A stretch of 20,670 bases of DNA from JBOHNM01 sp050730675 (GTDB taxonomy: Bacteria; Planctomycetota; Phycisphaerae; Phycisphaerales; UBA1924), in assembly GCA_050730675.1 (NCBI GenBank), contig JBOHNM010000067.1, positions 1-20,670 on the forward strand, read 5' to 3'. Both the position numbers and the translations under genes were made by a program. This document shows, in pieces, positions 1 to 10,043 of this stretch (position 1 is its first letter; every line of letters begins with the position of its first letter). Below the pieces are notes generated by a model. It worked only from the letters and a program-made list of their open reading frames with translations, was not told the origin of the DNA and searched no databases.

Positions 1-1099
1 CAGATGGTCGGCGAGCTTTCGACGCTGCACATTTTCGTCCGCGGCGGCGATGCCCGGGGCGGTCCCGACCGCGTGACCGTGGCGGCGCTTGGGGGCATTC
101 TCGATCGCGACGAGGCGGGGGGGGGGGTATCGCGTGGCGCGGATCTTCTCGTGCGACAGCGACGAGCCGGGCCGCGTGAGCCCGCTGGCCAAGCCCGAGA
201 CGGGGATCAAGGTGGGCGATGTCATCGAGGCGATCGATGGGGTGCCGAGCCTGAGCGTTCGCGACTACGCCATGCTGCTGCGGCAGAAGGCCGGGCGGCA
301 GGTGCTGGTGAAGGTGAAGACCCCGAAGGCTGGCGGAGGCTTCGAGGAATCGCGCGACGCGATCGTGCTGCCGATCAGCCCGGAGGGTGAACGCGAGCTG
401 CGCTACGACGACTGGGAGTTGACGGCGCGCCGCGGTGTCGAGACGCTCGGCGAGGGGAAGATCGGCTACATCCACCTGCGAGCGATGGGCGGCGGAAACT
501 GGACGGAGTTCGTCAAGAACTACTTCCCGGTCTTCAACCGCGAGGGGCTGATCATCGACGTCCGTCACAACAACGGCGGGAACATCGATAGCTGGGTGCT
601 CGGCAAGCTCATGCGCAAGGCGTGGTTCACCTGGGCGCCGCGCGTGGGCGACCCGTACTGGAACATGCAGTACGCTTTCCGTGGGCACATGGTCGTGCTC
701 TGCAACGAACGCACGGCCTCCGACGGCGAGGCCTTCAGCGAGGGGTTCAGGCGGCTGGGGCTCGGCAAGGTCATCGGTCGGCGCACCTGGGGCGGCGAAG
801 TGTGGCTGAGCAGTTCGAATATTCTGGTGGACAAGGGGATTGCCTCGGCGGCCGAGATCGGCGTCTTCGGCCCCGACGGCACGTGGCTGATCGAGGGGCA
901 GGGTGTGGTGCCGGACATCGAAGTCGACAACCTACCGGTGGCGACCTTCAAGGGTGAGGATGCGCAGCTCAAAGCCGCGGTTGATCATCTCAAGAAGCTG
1001 ATGATCGAGAAGCCGGTGCCGCCGGTAACGATCCCGGCACGGCCCAACAAGAGCTTCGAGAACGCCCCCCCGCCGGCAGGGGCGGCGCCGGGCAGGTGA
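1..1099 (+). pseudogene. Tricorn-like S41 family peptidase, C-terminal part, frameshifted
   Basis: This is the C-terminal part of a tricorn-protease-like serine peptidase; the 5' end lies outside the window. Frame 1 opens the window with MVGELSTLHIF, matching the core region that holds the catalytic His of tricorn (His codon at 28-30). At a run of eleven G (117-127) the match jumps to frame 2, where it continues as YRVARIF, a PDZ domain (about 180-350), then the S41 catalytic domain with NNGGN, the nucleophile context TASDGEAF (Ser codon 719-721), and IEGQGVVPDIEVDN, which holds the expected catalytic Glu. Removing one G restores a single frame, so the gene is either broken, phase-variable or mis-assembled here. 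The family degrades peptides, probably in the cytoplasm or periplasm. nadD begins 4 nt after the stop, so the two are probably co-transcribed. Family assignment is firm; functional state is uncertain. Confidence 0.85.
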
Positions 1100-1103
1100 C
1101 GCA

Positions 1104-1850
1104 TTGAGCAGCGAGCCACCCATCACGCCTATGCCGCTCCCGCTTGATCCGAGCGAAGGTCTCTCGAGCGCGCTGCGGACGGTCGTGCTCTTCGGTGGGA
1201 GCTTTGATCCGCCGCACCGGGCGCACGCGGCACTGCCCGACGCGGTCCGCGCGGCGCAGTCGGGCGTGCGCTCGACTTGGCTTTTGTACATCCCCGCCGC
1301 CCGCTCGCCGCACAAGCAGCGCGGGCCGATGGCGAGCGATGCCCAGCGGGAGGAGATGCTGCGTCTGGCGATCAAGGACGTGCCGCATACGGCGGTCTGG
1401 ACGGAGGAGGTCGATCGCGCGGGCTTGGGCACGCCGTCGTTTACCATCGACACGGCGCGGCGAGCGCGGACGTGGCTCGGTGCGCACGGCGGTGGTGGCG
1501 TGAAGCTGCGTCTGCTGATCGGGGCGGATCAGGCCGCGAAGTTCCACGCCTGGCGCGAACCGCGAGGGATCATCGAACTGGCCGAGCCGTTGGTCATGCT
1601 GCGGCGACCGAGCGAATCCGCCGACGAACTGCGTACAGCCATGACGTCCTCAACGTTCTGGTCGGCTGAGGAGTTGACTGCGTGGAGCCGGCGTGTGGTA
1701 GATTTGGATGTGGATCCGGTGTCGGCGACAGAGATCCGTCGGCTGCTCGCAGGTTCGGCTGCCGAGCGGTTTTCGGCCCGCGAGCTTGTGACGCCCGCGG
1801 TCTGGAAATACATCGAGGAGCACGGTCTGTATCGCGCGACTCAGGCCTGA
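1104..1850 (+). CDS. nadD: Nicotinate-nucleotide adenylyltransferase
   Basis: This enzyme adenylates nicotinate mononucleotide to deamido-NAD in NAD biosynthesis, in the cytoplasm. The 248-residue product has the nucleotidyltransferase signature GGSFDPPHRAH at residues 31-41 (HxxH plus GGSFDP), the IPAARSPHK substrate loop, IGADQAAKFHAW in the middle, and a C-terminal VSATEIRRLL that corresponds to the ISSTxIR motif. It is somewhat longer than typical NadD, because of about 20 extra N-terminal residues. The listed start is TTG at 1104, preceded by AGGTGA with 4 nt spacing; an in-frame ATG at 1131 is an alternative and would still leave the whole fold. It follows the tricorn-like gene by 4 nt and overlaps the convergent guanine deaminase gene by 10 nt, leaving no room for a terminator between them. 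Confidence 0.93.
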   Translation: MSSEPPITPMPLPLDPSEGLSSALRTVVLFGGSFDPPHRAHAALPDAVRAAQSGVRSTWLLYIPAARSPHKQRGPMASDAQREEMLRLAIKDVPHTAVWTEEVDRAGLGTPSFTIDTARRARTWLGAHGGGGVKLRLLIGADQAAKFHAWREPRGIIELAEPLVMLRRPSESADELRTAMTSSTFWSAEELTAWSRRVVDLDVDPVSATEIRRLLAGSAAERFSARELVTPAVWKYIEEHGLYRATQA

Positions 1851-3076
1851 TGCACGGGCGCACCGTCGATAAGCACGGTACGGATCCAGCGGTCGTCCCA
1901 CGCCCACAACAGTGCGCCGAGCGGATCGGGCAGGTCGCGCCAGCGGATATCGGGGCGGATGACCAGCACCTCGGGGCTTGCGCCGCGCGCGAGGACAGAC
2001 CCCAGTCCGTCGCCAAGCAGCGCCGCGTTGAGCCAGGTGATCTGCGCCCATACACGAGCAGTGTCTGCGACACCGATGGCACGCCCGAGTTCGGCGCGGT
2101 TCTCCAGCGCCGCTCGGGCCACGCGCACCATGCTGCGTTCGGGCCCGCCCGCGACATCCGTGCCCAGTCCGACGGCGGCATCAATCGCCTCCAGCGCCGG
2201 CCAATCCATGCGACCCGAGCGGAGGAAGTTGTTGGCGGTCGGGCAGTGGGCGATCATCGCGCCGGCATCTCGCAGCGCTCGCCGGTCTGCATCGGACGTG
2301 TACACGGCATGCGCGAGGATCGTGCGCCTCGTCAGCAACCCCGCCTCGCGGTAGACCTCCGTGTAACTCCTGCCGTCGAACAGCTCGCGCACAAGGGCGC
2401 ACTCGGCGAGCATCTCGGCGTAGTGCGTCTGGATGAGCCGCCCGGTGGACTTGGCAAGCTGCGCGGATGCGGCGAGCAGTTCCATGCCGCACGAGACGGC
2501 AAACCGCGGATTCACCGACGGTTGGATGCCGCCGGCCGGGCGAAGTGCTGCCGCCTCCGCGATGAGCTGCGGCCCCGGGCGGCAGAGTTCGTCCGGAGCG
2601 TTGCGCTCCATGAGCACCTGCCCGACGTGCCCCTTGAGCCCGGCCGCGCCGAGCGCGTCGATGGCCTTCTGTGCCGCGGCGTGATGGACCGTCGCATATG
2701 CCGCAACCCGCGTGGTGCCAAAGCCAATGAGCTGTCGAGCAATTGTTGTGGCCATCTGTCCCGCGTAGTCGGCATCCGCCCAGCGAGCCTCGGCAGGGAA
2801 GACGACACGGTGCAGCCAGTCAAGCAGCGTCAGCCCGCCCTGGCCGATGCAATCGAACTGCGGCAAGTGCAGATGGATATCCGTGAAGCCCGGCGTGATC
2901 AGGCAGTCCTCGCCGCCGAGGTCGGGCCGCGCGCGGGGCTCGCCGAGGTGCATCTCCGCAATCTTCCCGGCTTCGAGTCTCAGCCAGCCCGGGCGCAGTT
3001 CAGCGCGGGCGATGCCCGCACCCGATCCGGATAGGCTCGGCGAACCGGGGACGAGCAGTTGCCCGCTGATGATCAC
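1841..3076 (-). CDS. guaD: Guanine deaminase (amidohydrolase family)
   Basis: It probably converts guanine to xanthine and ammonia in purine salvage or catabolism. The 411-residue product has the amidohydrolase metal site in the guanine-deaminase version: PGFTDIHLHLPQ (His68 and His70), VNPRFAVSC (187-196), QTHYAE (His218, Glu221), LAHAVY (His256), HCPTANNFLRSG (278-288) and GLGTDVAGG (Asp307). These subfamily motifs distinguish it from chlorohydrolase or dihydroorotase relatives. The start is GTG at 3076; no Shine-Dalgarno sequence is visible, but TATCAC lies 5 nt upstream. It lies 30 nt downstream of the hybrid histidine kinase gene on the same strand and is probably co-transcribed with it and metK. 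Its 3' end overlaps nadD convergently. Confidence 0.88.
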   Translation of the reverse strand: MIISGQLLVPGSPSLSGSGAGIARAELRPGWLRLEAGKIAEMHLGEPRARPDLGGEDCLITPGFTDIHLHLPQFDCIGQGGLTLLDWLHRVVFPAEARWADADYAGQMATTIARQLIGFGTTRVAAYATVHHAAAQKAIDALGAAGLKGHVGQVLMERNAPDELCRPGPQLIAEAAALRPAGGIQPSVNPRFAVSCGMELLAASAQLAKSTGRLIQTHYAEMLAECALVRELFDGRSYTEVYREAGLLTRRTILAHAVYTSDADRRALRDAGAMIAHCPTANNFLRSGRMDWPALEAIDAAVGLGTDVAGGPERSMVRVARAALENRAELGRAIGVADTARVWAQITWLNAALLGDGLGSVLARGASPEVLVIRPDIRWRDLPDPLGALLWAWDDRWIRTVLIDGAPVHQA

Positions 3077-3106
3077 GCCAAGTGATAGGCTGCTCGAGCC
3101 CGGTGA

Positions 3107-3109
<3 letters not shown>
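3070..3109. repeat. Inverted repeat spanning the kinase stop and guaD start
   Basis: TGATCAC at 3070-3076 and GTGATCA at 3103-3109 are perfect 7-base inverted arms, 26 nt apart. On the minus strand the first arm contains the histidine kinase stop codon and the second contains the guaD GTG start. It could be an operator or a weak stem controlling coupling, or chance. Confidence 0.4.
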
Positions 3110-4957
<1,848 letters not shown>

Positions 4958-5108
4958 ACGGAGACTCCGCACGGGTCGGAGCCGGCCGGCCCGGAAGCGG
5001 AGATATCGGTGCGAACACACACGGACATCACGCAATCCGGGGATGGGCCTACGCACAAACCCGCGGCCAGCAAATGCCGCGCGACCGGATAACTCTTGGC
5101 GATCTCAA

Positions 5109-5122
5109 CTGCAACGCGGCAA

Positions 5123-5135
<13 letters not shown>
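5109..5135 (-). terminator. Stem-loop overlapping the metK stop codon (no T-tract)
   Basis: Perfect 9-bp arms, CTGCAACGC (5109-5117) and GCGTTGCAG (5127-5135), surround a 9-nt loop, and the metK stop codon (5123-5125) lies in that loop. No run of T follows on the minus strand, so it is more likely an mRNA 3'-end or processing stem, or a weak terminator, than a strong intrinsic terminator. Confidence 0.45.
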
Positions 5136-6322
<1,187 letters not shown>

Positions 6323-6363
6323 TGCGGGCTCCAATGCGCAGAAGGTGACCGTGAAAGGTCGTG

Positions 6364-6369
6364 AGGATA
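6364..6369 (-). promoter_or_regulatory. Candidate -10 element for metK
   Basis: TATCCT on the minus strand, about 41 nt before the metK ATG, just downstream of the terminator that ends the previous gene. No clear -35 hexamer was found. It matches the TAYNCT pattern seen at several other starts in this window. Confidence 0.45.
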
Positions 6370-6452
6370 GGCGGTTTTCGGTCGGATCGAGCCGCGTCTG
6401 GAGGCGAGGCAGCCGATTGGGTGTTCGGTGAGGGTGCGGGCGAGTTTTCAGT

Positions 6453-6482
6453 AAAAAAAGCCGGCCGTCACGAACGGACCGG
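6453..6482 (-). terminator. Intrinsic terminator of the zinc-ribbon gene
   Basis: On the minus strand CCGG-T-CCGT pairs with ACGG-CCGG (8 bp with a one-base bulge, 5-nt loop) and is followed at once by C and seven T (A-run 6453-6459 on the plus strand). The stop codon of the upstream gene (6468-6470) lies inside the hairpin. There is no T-run on the other side, so it works for the minus strand only. Confidence 0.8.
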
Positions 6483-6842
6483 TGAATCAGTTTGCAACGT
6501 CGCGCCGCACTCGGGGCAAACGCCGCCCTGCAGACCGCGCAGGTCGTATCCGCACTCGGGGCAGCCATTCCGCGCAGTTGGCACCAGCCAGCGCCGGAGC
6601 AACGCGGCGTCCAAAAGCAGAAGCCAGGCCCCGGCGGTGCCGACCAGCACCGGAGTACCAAAGAACGCGCCCAATGTCGGCGGAGGCGCAGCCGACACCC
6701 CGGCACGGGCCTGCGCGGTCGAGTACGGTCCGCACGTCAGCGCAGCCAACGCGATTGCCGACACCAAGCAAGTGGAGCCCGCGACGCGGAGTAGGGCCCG
6801 CGTGAAGCCGCGGCACGTGTTGGTCGCGCTGGGTCCGCTCAT
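6468..6842 (-). CDS. Small membrane protein with C-terminal planctomycete-type zinc ribbon
   Basis: This is a 124-residue protein of unknown function. Two hydrophobic helices (about 18-40 and 62-82) are followed by a short cytoplasmic-type zinc ribbon with Cys94-x2-Cys97 and Cys109-x2-Cys112 in the arrangement CPECGYDLRGL-x4-CPECG. That motif is very common in small proteins of Planctomycetes, especially Phycisphaerae, and is the best taxonomic marker here. ATG 6842 is chosen over the longer open frame because it gives a hydrophobic N-terminal helix, and the longer frame runs through purM on the other strand. There is no Shine-Dalgarno sequence; TACGCT sits 7 nt before the ATG. It is divergent from purM (54 nt apart) and ends in its own terminator, so it is probably monocistronic. 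Confidence 0.75.
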   Translation of the reverse strand: MSGPSATNTCRGFTRALLRVAGSTCLVSAIALAALTCGPYSTAQARAGVSAAPPPTLGAFFGTPVLVGTAGAWLLLLDAALLRRWLVPTARNGCPECGYDLRGLQGGVCPECGATLQTDSPVRS

Positions 6843-6849
6843 GGCCACA

Positions 6850-6855
6850 AGCGTA
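6850..6855 (-). promoter_or_regulatory. Candidate -10 element, leaderless start of the zinc-ribbon gene
   Basis: TACGCT on the minus strand lies 7 nt before the ATG at 6842. That spacing would put the transcript start at or one base before the start codon. No Shine-Dalgarno sequence is present and no -35 is obvious. Confidence 0.4.
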
Positions 6856-6884
6856 CTCGCCTGCGCGGCGGGGGTGCGCTCCGC

Positions 6885-6890
6885 TATCCT
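6885..6890 (+). promoter_or_regulatory. Candidate -10 element, leaderless start of purM
   Basis: TATCCT lies exactly 6 nt before the purM ATG (6897), which would place transcription start at the A of the ATG. No Shine-Dalgarno sequence lies in between (GCGGGC) and no recognisable -35 lies 16-18 nt upstream. Confidence 0.5.
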
Positions 6891-6896
6891 GCGGGC

Positions 6897-8039
6897 ATGG
6901 CTGCCAAAGGATCGAGCGCGGGGCTGACGTACGCGAGCGCAGGGGTCAACCTCGAGGAAAAGGACTCGTTCACCGAGGGGCTGGTGGGGCTCATGCGCCG
7001 GACGCATACGCCGCGGGTGATCGATAACCCCGGCGGGTTCGCGGGCCTCTTCCGTCTGGACTTCAACGAGCGGCTGTTCCGCAAGAACTACAAGGACCCG
7101 GTGCTGGTCGCGTGCACCGACGGCGTCGGCACCAAGCTCAAGCTCGCCCAGGAGATCGGCAAGTACGACACGCTGGGGATCGACCTGGTCGCGATGAACG
7201 TGAACGACATGATCGTTCAAGGGGCCGAGCCGCTCTTCTTCCTCGACTACATCGCCATCGGCAAGGTGGACAAGAGCCTGCTGATGGAGCTGATGAAAGG
7301 GATCGCCGAAGGGTGCCGCCAATCGGGGTGTGCGCTGCTCGGCGGCGAGACAGCGGAGATGCCGGGGATCTACAAGACCGGCGAGTTTGATCTGGCTGGG
7401 TTCGCCGTCGGCGTCGTTGAGCTGGAGCGGACGATCAAGCCGACGCGCGTGGAAGTGGGGGATGTGGTGCTGGGCCTCGCCTCCGACGGGATCCACTCCA
7501 ACGGCTACACGCTGGCGCGCAAGGTCGTCGAGCACGCCAAGCTCGACCTGAACGCTCCGCACCCGGACTTGCTGGACGGGAAGCCGTCAGGGAAGGCCAA
7601 GGCCGGCGTCAACGGCAAGGCGTCGAAGAAAAAGCCCGCCCGCACACTCGGCGAGGTGCTGCTGACGCCGACGCGGATCTACGTCTCGCCGATCACCAAG
7701 CTGCTCCACAACTACAAGATCAAGAAGGTCATCAGCGGCATGGCCCACATCACGGGCTCGGGGATGGCCGGGAACCTCTGCCGCGCCCTGCACCCGAAGG
7801 TGGATGCGCTGATCGACACCAAGGCATGGCCCGTCCTGCCGGTCTTCCAGTTCCTGCAGGAGCACGGCGAAATCTCCGACACAGAAATGCGCCGGGTCTT
7901 CAACATGGGGATCGGCTACTGCCTGATCGTGCGGCCCGCCTTCGCCGATTCGATCGCCCAGCAGCTCAAGCGTTACGGCGAGACGGTGCACACCATCGGC
8001 AAGATCGTCAAGGGCAAGGGCGACGTGCGCGAAGAGTGA
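6897..8039 (+). CDS. purM: Phosphoribosylformylglycinamidine cyclo-ligase (AIR synthetase)
   Basis: It catalyses the ATP-dependent ring closure of FGAM to AIR, the fifth step of de novo purine synthesis, in the cytoplasm. The 380-residue product shows TYASAGVNLEEKD at the N-terminus, ACTDGVGTKLKLA (72-84), GIDLVAMNVNDMIVQGAEPL (94-113), GGETAEMPG (149-157), ASDGIHSNGYTLAR (195-208), LLTPTRIYV (255-263), HITGSGMAGN (284-293) and FNMGIGY (335-341). An unusual Lys/Gly/Ala-rich insertion at about 227-250 interrupts the fold before LGEVLLTPT and makes the protein longer than the usual 345 or so residues. It starts 54 nt from the divergent zinc-ribbon gene and ends 10 nt from the convergent fabZ-like gene. 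Confidence 0.96.
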   Translation: MAAKGSSAGLTYASAGVNLEEKDSFTEGLVGLMRRTHTPRVIDNPGGFAGLFRLDFNERLFRKNYKDPVLVACTDGVGTKLKLAQEIGKYDTLGIDLVAMNVNDMIVQGAEPLFFLDYIAIGKVDKSLLMELMKGIAEGCRQSGCALLGGETAEMPGIYKTGEFDLAGFAVGVVELERTIKPTRVEVGDVVLGLASDGIHSNGYTLARKVVEHAKLDLNAPHPDLLDGKPSGKAKAGVNGKASKKKPARTLGEVLLTPTRIYVSPITKLLHNYKIKKVISGMAHITGSGMAGNLCRALHPKVDALIDTKAWPVLPVFQFLQEHGEISDTEMRRVFNMGIGYCLIVRPAFADSIAQQLKRYGETVHTIGKIVKGKGDVREE

Positions 8040-8049
8040 GCGGCGTGGG

Positions 8050-8577
8050 TCAGCGTTCGATCGCGATGCCGGCGATCTCCGCCTCGAAGGCGATCTTGCC
8101 GTTGACGATGCCCATGCAGTTGCTCTGGAAGCGCTTGGCCGAGGCGCGGATCTCATCGCACAGCAGGTAGAAGTCATCCCCTGGAAGGACCGGCGCGCGG
8201 AACGCCGCATCCTTGATGTGCGTGAACGCGCAGAGCTTCGGCACCGGCCACCGGCGGTTGAACAGGAATACGCCCAGCTGTGCCGCGGCTTCGACCTGCA
8301 GCACGCCCGGGAGCATCGGCTTGCCGGGAAAATGCCCGGAGACCCAGAACTCGGTGGACTTGACGTGCCAGACGGCGATGCCGCGTTTGAAGTCGGGTGT
8401 CTCCATGACGATCTCGTCCAGTAGGGCGAGGTGGTCACGGTGCGGGTTCATCCGGGCGATCCCCGCGCGGTTGTGGACGACCGCCTTCAGGTCAATGCCT
8501 GAGATATCAAAAAGGAACGGCTTGCGCGCAGCCGTAGCGCCAGCGTTGTCGGGATTCGGAGCAGGGGTTGTGGACAT
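8050..8577 (-). CDS. FabZ-type 3-hydroxyacyl-ACP dehydratase family protein
   Basis: A hot-dog-fold dehydratase of 175 residues that probably dehydrates 3-hydroxyacyl-ACP in fatty-acid synthesis. The core has the FabZ elements NPHRDHLALLDEIV (44-57), GHFPGKPMLPGVLQVEAAAQ (81-100) with catalytic His82 and Glu96, and FRAPVLPGDD (126-135). About 30 extra residues at the N-terminus and a substituted first motif (NPHRDHLALLDEI rather than the standard LPHRYPFLLVD) suggest a side branch, so it may be a secondary paralogue or act on other hydroxyacyl substrates. The ATG follows the Hc1 stop codon by 18 nt and is probably in the same transcript. Confidence 0.85.
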   Translation of the reverse strand: MSTTPAPNPDNAGATAARKPFLFDISGIDLKAVVHNRAGIARMNPHRDHLALLDEIVMETPDFKRGIAVWHVKSTEFWVSGHFPGKPMLPGVLQVEAAAQLGVFLFNRRWPVPKLCAFTHIKDAAFRAPVLPGDDFYLLCDEIRASAKRFQSNCMGIVNGKIAFEAEIAGIAIER

Positions 8578-8595
8578 GTCCGCAAACCTTGCTTG

Positions 8596-8784
8596 TCAGC
8601 CGGCGGTGGGGGTGTCGGCCTCGCCCGCGTCGAGCAGGCCGGTGCGGACGTCCTGAGCGGCCTGCTTGATCTCTTGCATCTTCTTGCGGGCGCGGACCTT
8701 GGCCGCCTTGTTGCCGCCCTTACCCTTGTTCACGTCTTCCTCAGCCTCGGCGATCAATTGCTTGAGTCGATCAAACGCTTCCAC
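8596..8784 (-). CDS. Hc1-like (histone H1-like) nucleoid protein
   Basis: A 62-residue charged protein that matches the short N-terminal type of the chlamydial histone H1-like Hc1 family: an amphipathic helix (MEAFDRLKQLIAEAEEDV), a GNKAAKVRARKKMQ core (24-37) and a second helix (QEIKQAAQDVRTGLLD). It probably binds DNA and helps compact the nucleoid; the lysine-rich C-terminal tail of full chlamydial HctA is absent and replaced by a short acidic end. The start is GTG at 8784, with a strong GGAGGT 6 nt upstream, which decides the start. A TATACT hexamer about 38 nt further up is a plausible -10. It heads a two-gene unit with the FabZ-like dehydratase. Confidence 0.8.
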   Translation of the reverse strand: MEAFDRLKQLIAEAEEDVNKGKGGNKAAKVRARKKMQEIKQAAQDVRTGLLDAGEADTPTAG

Positions 8785-8822
8785 GGGGGTACCTCCAGGT
8801 GGGGGGCGGTCAGTTGGCTGGC

Positions 8823-8828
8823 AGTATA
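8823..8828 (-). promoter_or_regulatory. Candidate -10 element for hc1-fabZ
   Basis: TATACT on the minus strand, about 38 nt before the GTG of the Hc1-like gene, leaving room for a short leader with GGAGGT. No convincing -35 is seen upstream. Confidence 0.45.
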
Positions 8829-8882
8829 GCGGGGGTTGTGAGAGGGGTTTGTTTGGAGATGGGCCGGGGATTATGCCCCACT

Positions 8883-8902
8883 GTGCAGCGATTTGGCTGC
8901 AC
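8883..8902 (-). terminator. Stem-loop after the APH-like gene (no T-tract)
   Basis: GTGCAGC (8883-8889) and GCTGCAC (8896-8902) are perfect 7-bp arms around a 6-nt loop, 14 nt after the stop codon of the APH-like gene. A second small GGGG/CCCC stem follows on the minus strand. No T-run follows, so it is a weak terminator or a processing stem at the end of the transcript. Confidence 0.4.
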
Positions 8903-8916
8903 TGCCAGGCATTTGC

Positions 8917-9969
8917 TCAGTGCCCGACCATCGGCAGGTAGCGGTCGATGATGACCAAGGCCGCATGCAGGTACTTGGGGTTGCCCTCGCGTTCCATCAG
9001 GGCCGGGGCGGCCGCGGCAGAGAGGACTCGGCGGACCGCGGCGATCATGCCATAGTCGCCATCGCAGGGCAGACCGATCCGCCGGCGCTGGGCAGCCAAC
9101 TCGCTGACGACATGGATGCCGTGCAGGTACGCCTCGTGCCCCCAGTAGACCCGCTCGAAATAGATCGCATCCTCGACCCAGTGGCCTGTGTGGACCAGTG
9201 CCAGATCGATCAGCACGCACGAACCGTCGGTCCGGCGCATGGCGTTGCCGGCGTGGAGGTCGCCGTGGCACCAACTGTTCATGGGGCGTGCGTTCCAGCG
9301 CGTCAGCAGCGCCGGGAGGGCGTGGGCAACGTGTCGCAACGCTGTCGCCCACAGGTGGGCCTCGTGGCCGGTGACAATCTGGCCGCGCCGGACCGCTTCC
9401 TTGGACTTCTCGATCATCTTGGCGAAGTCCTGCTTCGGAGTCGTGCCGGTCGGCGGACCCTGGCGCCCCAGCAGCATCTGCACTTGGGCCGCCGCCGCGA
9501 GCATGTCGTGGACATCGCGTTCGCTCAACTCGGCCGCGAGCGGCCGGCCCGGCACGCGCTCGATGACCAGCCATCCGAGGTCGTAGGGGCCGAGCGAGGT
9601 GCCGCTGGCGAGTACCCGTGGCGTGGGTGTGGGGGCGGTGCCGTCCGAAGCGCCGAGCGCCCGCGTCCACTTCAACTCGGTGTAGCCGACCGGGAGCTTG
9701 ACGACCGCGTCGAGCGATGCGCCGTTCTCCAACTTGAACGAGGCAAAGCCCGTTGAGCCGCCGCCGCGTTGCCACGTGCTCTTGAACCAGCGGATGGGGC
9801 CGAGCTTGCCGTCGCAGGCGGCACAGACCAAGGGCTCAAGTGACTGCCCGAGCGCACCGTCGCCGGGCTGGTTCATGTGATTCGAGTGTGTTGAATGCTG
9901 CGTCGACACCTCGACCGCTTCAGGCGGCCTGAGATCAGCGGCGGACGAGGTGACGACGGGCTCACTCAT
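8917..9969 (-). CDS. Aminoglycoside phosphotransferase (APH) family kinase-like protein
   Basis: A protein-kinase-like fold small-molecule kinase of unknown substrate, 350 residues from the chosen start. The C-lobe has CHGDLHAGNAM (234-244; Asp237 as catalytic base, Asn242 metal ligand) and LIDLALVH with Asp255 in the metal-binding position. The N-lobe has a glycine-rich stretch near 69-74 and Lys91 in AVVKLPVG as likely ATP-binding lysine. A CxxC pair (49-52) precedes the N-lobe. Most chromosomal members of this family are not resistance enzymes, so resistance should not be inferred. The start is uncertain: ATG 9969 is taken, ATG 9876 would remove 31 low-complexity residues, ATG 10029 would add 20; none has a good Shine-Dalgarno sequence. 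It lies downstream of rsmA on the same strand. Confidence 0.8.
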   Translation of the reverse strand: MSEPVVTSSAADLRPPEAVEVSTQHSTHSNHMNQPGDGALGQSLEPLVCAACDGKLGPIRWFKSTWQRGGGSTGFASFKLENGASLDAVVKLPVGYTELKWTRALGASDGTAPTPTPRVLASGTSLGPYDLGWLVIERVPGRPLAAELSERDVHDMLAAAAQVQMLLGRQGPPTGTTPKQDFAKMIEKSKEAVRRGQIVTGHEAHLWATALRHVAHALPALLTRWNARPMNSWCHGDLHAGNAMRRTDGSCVLIDLALVHTGHWVEDAIYFERVYWGHEAYLHGIHVVSELAAQRRRIGLPCDGDYGMIAAVRRVLSAAAAPALMEREGNPKYLHAALVIIDRYLPMVGH

Positions 9970-10043
9970 GCCGCCGGCACGCCCGGACCGGTTTGTCCGT
10001 GACGCGTCAGCACCCTGAACGTACCTCATCTCCAGCGCCGTGT

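Noticed and set aside
6323..6360. SAM/SAH-type riboswitch upstream of metK
   Set aside because: ATTGGAGC before the metK start and a CTTC upstream resemble the 3' part of SAM/SAH riboswitches, but the required closing stem around the loop does not form here. GGAG is explained by the ribosome binding site.
6323..6706. N-terminal extension of metK by 128 codons
   Set aside because: The extension runs through a strong terminator and lacks family similarity; MetK aligns from ATG 6322 with a good Shine-Dalgarno sequence.
10000..10009. TGACGCGTCA palindrome upstream of the APH-like gene as an operator
   Set aside because: A single 10-base palindrome in GC-rich DNA, possibly inside the coding region if the longer start is used; no second copy was found near other starts.
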